This document shows, piece by piece, positions 39,901 through 64,000 of a DNA stretch of 64,000 bases. The position numbers were made by a program, and so were the translations under genes. Every line of letters begins with the position of its first letter. The first letter of the stretch is position 1. A model generated the notes under the pieces. The model was not told where the DNA came from, ran no database searches, and was given only the letters and a program-made list of their open reading frames with translations. Source of the stretch: Doris montereyensis (Eukaryota > Mollusca > Gastropoda > Nudibranchia > Dorididae); assembly GCA_037039925.1 (NCBI GenBank), contig JAXRKP010001079.1:106599-170598 (forward strand). The letters are read 5' to 3'.

Positions 39901-42690
39901 ATTGAAAAGGCAACTACTATTTAGACAGTTGATAGAACAGAATTTTCTTCAATCTCTTTAAAGTAAGAGTAAGACAATGACAAATTAATAAAACAAAGCA
40001 CAATGTAGAAGTAATTAAGGAAGCAAAATGAACACTTGTAATGACAAATGAAGATCAAAATATTTTGTAATCAAAATTAACGTAACATAATAACAATTGA
40101 ATGACATAATCAAGATCAAATCAAAAATAGTTTGGAGAAATAAAAGATGATAATATATTATAAGTGATAACACACTTGAAAACAAACAAATTTGAAATAT
40201 ATAAAAGCTTTAAAAGGTCCACAAAAATTAGAGACTATAAAATATGACAAAAAGAGACACATTTGAAAGGAAAAAAAATGAAACTTAAAAAGTTCTAAAC
40301 TTCAATTAAAAAAATGTAAATCTGAAATCTATGAGAAAAGGCTTTTAAATATAAAAAATAGAATATTATGCACAATCTAGAACACTCATCATCACTAATA
40401 CTGAGGAATATTTAAAGCTTCCTGAACTATAAGATTCACCTAAATCTCTAAATCTATATGAGATTTAGATTAATACACAGATATTCTCTATCTCTTTAAC
40501 TGTAAAAGACATTTGAGATCTGGCCTTCGGAAGAGATAGTGGAAAATCAGTTGTCTTTAGAACAGACATATCTGGCAAGTGACCGCCTTTTCACTGCAGA
40601 TGATGTCAATCTAGAATGCTCATCGTGACTAATACTGAGGAATATTTAAAGCTTCCTGAATTATAAGATTTACCTATATCTCCAAATCTATATGAGATTT
40701 AGATTAATACACAGATCTTCTCTATCTCTTTAACTGTAAAAGACATTTGAAATCTGGCCTTTGGAAGAGACAGTGGAAAATCATTTGTCTTTGGAACAGA
40801 CATATCTGGCAAGTGACCGCCTTTTGGCTGCAGATGATGTCAAAACATGAATAGTCAAAATATATCATGAACGCTCGAGAAATGCAATCAATTTTAGATG
40901 AGAGCAGTTTCAAATTATATAAACAAAGCCTCTATGGATAGGGAAAATTGCGTGAAAATAACAAGAGAGAAAAAAATGGTAAAAGAATTTAAAATCAACA
41001 TAGAAAGTAAAATTTTCTATAACAATAGAAAACATTTTTTTCTTTTCTTGATCTTCAATAACAGAAGAACACAATAAAATCTTGGAGGAATATCTTATAA
41101 TTCAAAAATGGAAAGGAATGTTGAAAAGTGTGATAAATCAAAAGATTGATTGATGTTAGTTGGGGAGGGAATGCAATCAAACTAGGACATAAATATTAGA
41201 ATTGAAAGTTTAGAAAGCAGATGCTAAAGTGAAAAATACACACACGCAGCACATTAGAACATTGAAAGCTGAAAATAAAATTCCCTGTACCCAGTAGCAC
41301 AGATCTTAATCAAAATGACACATGCTTAACACAGTTTGTTCGAAAAATGTTTACTCTCAAAAAATTTTAAACCCTAGGCATTGAAAAGAGTAAGCAAAAC
41401 AGAACAAAAATGAAGGGAAAAAAGGATACAAATCACCCTTTGAAATTAAGCTTTAATTAACCTGTTTCCCTTATTGAATGGTATCCATTCATTTTATGGC
41501 CCATACTGAGATTCTTCTTCAACTTCAACACATATAAATGTATCAACATTTAAGAAACGTGGCGTATTCATCATGATAAATCTATTCTACTCCTTTTCAT
41601 TCATCTTGATATGAGGGACACATTACTTTTCCATGCATGAGTCTCATTTATAGACAACTTTTCCTTAAAACATGAGATCATTTACAGTTGCAAACAACTT
41701 TATGTTTGTTTATGATTTCAACAAACAAGATTTCCCAGATGTTTACATATAATCCTGATTTTATTCAGCAGACCTTATTATTACTGCATGAATATGTCAA
41801 ACTTGTCAAAATGAATCTTAATAAGCAATGCACTTGGATTATTTATAATGATGATGACTATTTTTTCCTCTTGATTTAATGTCATGTCAAATTATGACAA
41901 TACATATATATCCATTTATTTCCAATCCCCATTCACGTAGCATGTCCTTCTAAATTCCACTAGTTTTTACCTACATGCATATCATTAGCATACAAATGCC
42001 CCATCCGACCCCCAACCCTAAAAAATACTAGAACAATTGAACACACCAAAATCTGAAATGAAAACTGAGACAATGCCAGGAAAGGGGCAAGTTCATTGCC
42101 GTAAAAAAAACACAGGAAGTAAAAGTGGTAATTTGTTCATATTCATTAAAAGAACCCAGTACACCTGAGATCCAATATTCTCTGCTTCTAAAAGGGTGTG
42201 TTTTGGTGGGAGAAACCTCATAAAAACCAACAGATATTATGAACACCAGGTGCATGAATAAAGTGAGCAAATCAGATATTAAATATACATCATTATCAAA
42301 ATGAATAATTCGGGAATGATTACAAGCAAATATATGATACTTAAAACCATGCTTTATTTTCATCGCGAACTGTTTTTACTACTGAACAAAAAACATATTA
42401 GACTTTGCATGGGAGCTGCTCTAAATTTCAAGCCTTGAAGAAAAATATACTTGTTCAACTGGGGGTTTTTGTCTTCGACTTTTTCAGTCCATAACAAAAG
42501 CACAACTATAGTGTTTTCTCATGTTTTTCTTCAAAAGTAGCTTTGGTATGAGGGAGATGATAATATGCTTAGAATTAAATGGCAATGACTGCTGACATTG
42601 CTCTTGAAAATGACAGACTTTCAAAGATAGGTTATGCAAGCAATCACATTATAAGTAGGCCTATATTCTTAGTTTGTGAACATTATAATA
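36960..42690. other. A-rich intergenic sequence
   Basis: No exon recognised on either strand. Contains a (GA)-rich tract at 38936-38998 and the 234-bp duplication at 40373-40845. Confidence 0.5.
40373..40845 (+). repeat. Tandem duplication of a 234-bp unit
   Basis: Copy 1 starts caatctagaacactcatc at 40373 and copy 2 caatctagaatgctcatc at 40607. They stay aligned to ctgcagatgatgtcaa with scattered substitutions only. No reading frame is shared. Confidence 0.93.
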
Positions 42691-43406
42691 CAGTGGTCTC
42701 CACCAAAGAGGCCAGCCCTCGAGAGACAACAAAAACGGCCTCTTAGCCAGACGGTCCCGTGGCGAAAACATGGAGCGTAACCAAGATATTATTTAGATAA
42801 CGTTTATCGGTTAGACCTTAAGGTATAGAGATCAGACTCGAAAAGGGAGGAAGGAGGAGATATAAGAAAGAGGAGGAAGAACACTGTGCATTTCTTTAAA
42901 ATTTCTTAAAACTAGGTAGCTGTTTTATCAAGCAATCTTATTCAGTTTCAATCCAGATGACCATCAATTCTCTTATCAGTGAAAACATTATTCTTGTTCA
43001 CATCAGTTATGGCTACGCATTTCATTTAGTCAGTACGCTCCGATGATAGTGAATGGTCTGCAAGTATGATGTGCCAATACGAATTGAATCACCTAGATCA
43101 TCTGACGTCAACATCAAAGAATATTCGCACAGTCAGGACAAGTAGAGATTCTAGGCCTACAACACAATATACATATTCTAAATAGAGAGAAAAGTGACAT
43201 TGTCCAACTGACTTTGTAATTTCGTTTTACTGCAGTTTAGCAGACTATTTGGCCTTCCGTTAAAACAAAAACCAGCCTCTTAGATGGATTGATCTTTTTT
43301 CGAAACAGCCTGTTATAGTTATGGGGAGTAATTCAAGAAGGAGAAATCTGTTACACACAAAAAGCTCCTCTAAGGTTGACTGGTCTCTTAGGCATAGACC
43401 ACTCTA
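42691..43406 (+). mobile_element. Pogo/Tigger-like MITE, second subfamily
   Basis: Starts CAGTGGTCTCCACCAAAGAG after TA and ends ...TAGACCACTCTATA, with inverted-repeat character. The inner sequence differs from the 30833 and 59763 copies. Confidence 0.65.
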
Positions 43407-44366
43407 TAACAAAAAACAGATAATAAAAATGGTAAAAAATCAATTACTATCAATTATTATGAAACACCCTAAAAATAGGCCTGTTTGCTTTTAGCTTAAT
43501 CAAATATTATGATTTGGTCAAACTCGTGACAGTTTACACTTTTTAGAAACAAAAAAAGCCAAAACAAAACCAAAAAACAAACTGTCATTGGCTTTTCCAT
43601 GCTTTAGGAACTACATTTATGCACGAATATACATTTTTGCTGTTGTGTTTGCCACATCAGCAAGATGAAATTGACGGAGAAACTTTAAAAGATAAGCCGT
43701 CTTTACTGTATCTAAATCACAGCACTTAACTGTTACAAGATACACACACAAAAATCAAAACAAATAAATAGACCACCAGCCTCATTTAAAATGCACAACA
43801 TAAAGCGACATGAAGATTTTCTCAAAGGATCTATCATAAATCAATGGAAGAAGAGGCAATCAGTTGTTCATAATACTCTTTCATTTAAGTTCAACAATAT
43901 TCACTCAGCTTGGTTATAGAGTTAATAAGATTTCTTTGGTTGAAAACAAAATTATTCAATGAAACATAAATAGTTTAATGTGTTTTATGACACACAAGTT
44001 ATATTTAAAATATCTATTTGTGATTGTACATTTGTTGTTAGTCTTTATTTTAAATATATCTTATAAACAACAAGAATGGCACTAATTCTGTTATACTTGT
44101 ACTCTCCATGTCATAAAACGATTTTCCAATTCAAACAATTATGAGATCAAACTATTTTTACATGTGTAAGTAATCTTTTTTTTAAAAAATGTAAGTATAG
44201 ACAAAGCCTATTTCAAACTGTTGTAAGATGCAACATGAAAACAATTACTGTGTGCATAATAAAAAAAAAACGTTTCCAAGAATAACTGCAATAATGATGG
44301 GGATTTGAATATCTTATCAACTTCATGAATACTGCTCTGGAAAATTCCTCCCATAAGAAAAAAGGT

Positions 44367-59370
<15,004 letters not shown>

Positions 59371-59762
59371 CCTGATTTATGTTGGTAAAATCACTGTATT
59401 GCGCCTTTGCAAATAATAATAAAAAATAGCTTCCAACACGCAATGGCTCAATGGCTAGAACTCAATATGAGCTCATGATGAACAGATTTATATCTTGACG
59501 TAATCTCAATATATCTCTGTTTCTAGGTGTCAATGTAACATCAATCTTTGCCTCATAGTCCAATCTTCTCCATTTCTGAAATCATGATGCAAAGCACCTG
59601 AAATTAAAAAGTCTATTTTAAAAGTGTGCAAAAATTCTGAGTCCTCCTTATGATTTATTTTCACCTCAGAATTAATCAAAAGCAAACATACAAACAAATT
59701 TTAATTTCACAGTAGAACACAGTAAATCTTTATAATAACATGTTTTCTATAAGACATCAATA

Positions 59763-60513
59763 CAGTAGTTTTCATCAAATTGCATGTCACCAAAATGCAG
59801 GATTTGTCATAATGCATGGTTTTATCATGTAACCGAATTTTACAACGTTAATTACCCCTCAAAATGCAACAACGGCTAGCTTGACTTCACCAAAATGCAA
59901 CAGATTTTCGTAAGTCTGTCTTCAATTTGTTGCATTTAAAGGGTCAATGCATGTGAAAAATAACTTGATAACCTTTTCTTGCCTCTTCCCAGTGACAAAA
60001 TCTGTCACGCAGGTGTGTCTGTGTGTGTGTATGATCTAGATCTATGTTAACATGACAATTATGCAGCTGGTCTTGGCTGTCTCGGCTCTGGTAACCCATA
60101 CCCGCCCCTTCCCTCCTGACTCGATAGATCTGCCAGACAGACAGTCTCACTCTTTTGATCATGATGAGAAAATTTGATAAAGGTCTTATGTCCCTTTTAC
60201 CCACGGAGATCATGCTCTAATATGACATGTAAAAAAAACAACTTTGTTGCCGAATGTCTTTACCTGTTATAATCTTGAGTGAGAGAAGAATGACGTAACA
60301 GATATATGAGAAGGTCTCTTGGGTCTTGTTCTCAAACCAAACAAATGACAAAAAACAACTAACAAACAAAAGAGAATTTACATGTATTTCCTAACAAGAA
60401 TGGCAATGTAAATGCATAGTAATGGGTCGTGGCCTTTGACTCCATCAAAATGAGCCTTCGCCAAAATACATGACTTTTTTGTCCTCCGTATCGTGCATTC
60501 TGGTGGACTACTG
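59763..60513 (-). mobile_element. Pogo/Tigger-like MITE, copy 2 (751 bp)
   Basis: Starts CAGTAGTTTTCATC after TA (59761-59762) and ends ggtggactactg before TA (60514-60515). The reverse complement aligns with 30833-31532 from end to end. It lies just upstream of the PITPNC1 start codon (about 390 bp). Confidence 0.85.
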
Positions 60514-60519
60514 TACTCT

Positions 60520-63500
60520 TTGTTCCTCATATCTAAGGGCTTATGTCATAAATTTTCAAAAATACAAAAATGAATGCCTCAAATAACTTGACATTTACTC
60601 ACTTTTAAATCAATTTTGTTTTCTTTCAAGAGATAAACTCTGATTTCTAGTCCTTCAAATATGTGATATATCTAGCACATTTTTAACTACATTCCCTCTG
60701 AAGAACCCATTTTAAAGTTGGCCTTTATTTTAAAAAATTACATGTGATAATCTACTTATGAAATTCATGTTGTGAAAACATGAGTCTCGGTCAAAAATTA
60801 TCAAATGATGGTAACTTATAGTTACATAGAAAGCTAGTATTTAGGAGGGAAGGATTTCCATTCTGGGACACACCACTGAAATTTCGCTAATGAGTAAAAT
60901 TCAATGATAAGTAAACATGACATAACCCAAACCATCTTTAAGACACGAAATCAATTTCCATCGAAACAGAACCTTTTTTTTAGACACAATAGTCTATCTA
61001 GAAAATGCAAATCCAAGACTAAAAACTCTGAACAGCAGACATTGCGATCTTTGTCAATATTATCAGATGCAATAAATACAAATTTTGGATCTTTGCAAGG
61101 CATTGCTGAGCAACACAGCTGTTTGGATGAGATTTAGAGGAGGATTTCCATGTTCAAGGTTCTTATTTTTTCTCTCTGGTGCCTTTAAGTTGATATTAGA
61201 TATAAAAACCATTAAGGGGCAGGTTTTGCAAAAATGGGACCCAATGATAATTGAACTCTTCATGTTCAATTGATGAATCTTCTTAACATTTGGTCCATTT
61301 TTTCATCAGATATAAAAAACATAATATTGGAAATTTGCTTTCAATTTGTGTGTTTTAAGACATCAACAATGATATAAAGTCCTTTTCACCTTAAAGATAC
61401 GACCTTTTACTTTAATTCAAACCATCTAAATATTTTTTACATTACGTGGGGAGGTTTAGATTTTCGGTTATTATGTAACAACATTCACACAAATGAACAC
61501 ACATTAAGAGCTGAAAAAAACAGTTGAAAAATACGTGGAAATGAAAGAAACGTATTTTATAGGAAGACACGAAAAAAAATCATAGGTAACTCTAAATGAG
61601 AGTGAGAATAATGAGACTACTGGCTGTCTACGAGACCTCTGAGATCTGAGCCTAGCTAGCGTGATTCTAATCGCGTGTAAGCCTATTGGAAATCAGCGGC
61701 CATCTTCTTGGCACGACCATTTTCGGACATCAGATCAGGTTAGATTCTGAGACCGTTCAGGTTGTCAGTTGCATTAGATAAAACGGCTTAAGGATTTTTC
61801 CGGCAATCAGCTTTCATGATTTATTATGTTCTAATAAATAAAGACAAGATAGTGTGGCAATACGGGAGGTTTAGAAGTCCATTACGGAGTGCCTAGCAAC
61901 AAAGCCATTGATGTTCAAGATTTGCCAGCCACCGCTCCCATCCCGTCCCGTATTCTGCGACCTAAAGACAAGTTTGTGCTGTCTTGCTCTATGTGACTGT
62001 AGATAATAGTTTGGATGAGGGGTTAGCGGGAGAAAGGGGGTAACGCAGTACTGGTGCAGCTTCCGTTCCTCACTCGTTAAAATTATAAGTCGTGAAGAGT
62101 ACCAGTTTGAGCAGAATGGTACACACGATAAACCCGTAACACGTAATAAGGGATAGTATAAAGGCGATAGATGGTTTTCATTTTAACACGATCCGGAAGT
62201 CAACACATCGACTGTGTCGGGAAACACACATCTTATTGAGAACTAGGGAAAAGTCAGGAAACTCTCCAAACCAGATGCCCCCGTCAATGCAGAAACCTCG
62301 GTCGACCGGACGCGAGCAGTTCACGTAACATTACGTACTACGTTGGACCTAGAATTTTTTCACAGTTATGCCCCTTGACTGAAAAACCTTTTAAAAGCTA
62401 ATTTACTTGCTCCCACAGTCCTTTGCTATCTCTTAAAGCATGTTCTAAGCTTTAACATGGTATATAACACTTGTAAAAATATAACATGTATGTTTGACAA
62501 AAAGAGGAAATGGGGAGACCATACCTGCCATAGACAGTGTGGAAATCATTTTTTAGAAGACACAATAATCCATAGAAAAAAGAAAGAAAGCGGCCATCTT
62601 CTTTCTTTCTCAGACAATTTTTCTGCTGCAGCTCTACGGAGTGCCTCAGCCATTGACGTTGCTGCTTGCCTTGATGGGGGTTGGGGCGGGGAGTAGCGCA
62701 GTAGAGCTTCCGTTTCCGGTGTGATGGTTGATAGAGGATTTCAATCCGCATACGTCTCTAGACATACCTCCCTACAATGAGAAAAGAAACTTTTGACAAT
62801 AGTTTTTCACGACTTGTTTCTTGACAGCTATCTCCAGAGGATTTCAATACTGCTCAGGAGTAGCCAGTTAAAGATACGAGTACCGACGCTAGCGCCTTTT
62901 TTATAGTTATCTTATAGTTGACCCAAATTGAACGTTACTCCTTCCACTCCCTCTTTATTCTACTTTCTTTCTTTCTTGCTCCCCCACAAAAACCAAGCCC
63001 TTACTTTTTATCTCACCCCCTTCAAAATAAACCTCTTTATTATGTCCCTTGGGTAGAACCCACGACTATGGTACTCCTTCCTATAAAAATCTACTCAACA
63101 GTCACATGAAGGGGAATATGGTCAATATTTAATTTTTTAAAAGTCAATCACTTTCAATTCAATGGATGGTCCCAGTCACACTGTCCATTGTTATTGACCT
63201 TTGAACTGATGGTGTTCAAACAAACTGTACTGTCATGGATCCTCACCATGTCAGATTGCTGTTTCAAACAGTCAGAAATACATTATAATGCACCTCGAAA
63301 TGAAACTTAAAAAATAAAACTCTTCTTTTTCCAAAGCTTTTTTAAATCTCGATTATGTCCCTTGGTTATGGATATGGAAATCCTTCCAGATTAATCAGCT
63401 CACATCCAAGTTAAATAAACGGTTTAAATAACATGATAGTATTGATAGTAGCTAATTTAATTACAACAAATACAGTCATGGACATGGAAAAATCTAAGAT

Positions 63501-64000
63501 CTAGATCTAAATCTAAATCTACATGGTGCAAAAACTCCAGCACAGCTGCTAAAAATCTAGACTTTGACCTAGATCTAAATATTTATTTTACTGTGTACTG
63601 TAGTATGCCTACTTAACTAGATCTAGATCTAGATCTTCTGTCTCTTGTCTCTAGATTATATATATCTTTTAAGTCGCAGCGTTCATTTAGTGCGGACACC
63701 CCTTACTGATCGATTTGGATTTAAGTACCTGATTACAGCCAAGAGATGTAGGCCTATCTAGGATATTCTAGATCTAAATTTCTAGTAAATTTCCCTTCCA
63801 AGGCGTTGATACATCCCGCACAGTGTACAGCCTCTAAACGAGTAACGTAACCACAGCAGTCAATAAAATGTAAAGCCTAGATCTAGATCTAGATTTAGAA
63901 TCTTGTGTCCCGAAATTGTATAATCTTGTTTATAAACAACAAAAACTTATCTCCAATCTAGAAGACCATCTCCACGGAACAGTGGGCTTGCAAAGCCAAC
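60520..64000. other. Sequence upstream of PITPNC1; possible promoter area
   Basis: No further coding exon was recognised. Two AAGATGGCCGC (YY1-type) sites on the - strand at 61696-61706 and 62590-62600 sit in locally CpG-richer DNA. The last 520 bases are rich in AGATCT/CTAGAT hexamers. Confidence 0.4.

Overview
The window is animal nuclear DNA. It is AT-rich and consists of small, widely spaced exons with GT/AG introns, many tRNA-derived SINEs, MITEs, non-LTR retrotransposon fragments and long microsatellites. There is no bacterial gene organisation, and nearly all long open frames are chance or repeat-derived. The two genes, the SINE/MITE content and the microsatellites fit an invertebrate, most likely a lophotrochozoan such as a mollusc. 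That placement is inference.

Two protein-coding genes could be rebuilt exon by exon, and they face each other. On the + strand, 7118-19698 holds the 3' half of a sorting nexin 14 (SNX14) gene: the end of the linker after the RGS domain, the PX domain and the C-terminal nexin domain. Its 5' exons (transmembrane, PXA, RGS) lie upstream of the window or were not recognised in 1-7117. On the - strand, 59370-44367 holds a complete coding sequence for a cytoplasmic phosphatidylinositol transfer protein of the PITPNC1/RdgB-beta class. It has ten coding exons, one of them only 8 nt long, and predicts 253 residues. The SNX14 part also has very short exons (34, 32 and 30 nt). One SNX14 junction (16976 to 18107) does not keep frame by simple splicing and needs an extra exon, another acceptor or a sequence correction.

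Layout: 1-7117, presumed SNX14 intron with a mariner-type transposase remnant, a reverse-transcriptase remnant and a SINE; 7118-19698, SNX14 exons with intronic SINEs, a TTAA-flanked palindromic MITE, an (AT)n tract and a 28-bp minisatellite; 19740-44366, intergenic DNA between the convergent genes, with dispersed repeats, two pogo/Tigger-like MITEs, a second TTAA MITE, a 234-bp tandem duplication and a CpG-richer island near 36.2-36.8 kb; 44367-59370, PITPNC1 with tandem repeats, a satellite-like array, a LINE 3' end and a broken LINE in intron 1; 59371-64000, upstream DNA with another Tigger-like MITE, possible YY1-type promoter motifs and AGATCT-rich sequence.

By eye the + strand is T-rich to about 31.9 kb and A-rich after that. 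This matches the two transcription directions and puts the switch between the genes. Both genes act at membrane lipids (SNX14 at ER-lipid droplet contacts, PITPNC1 in PI/PA transfer), but nothing in the sequence shows that they work together. I found no clearly new biological system. The most notable items are the 8-nt microexon, the tripled splice acceptor of PITPNC1 exon 7, the unresolved SNX14 junction and a LINE with a tandem-repeat 5' region.
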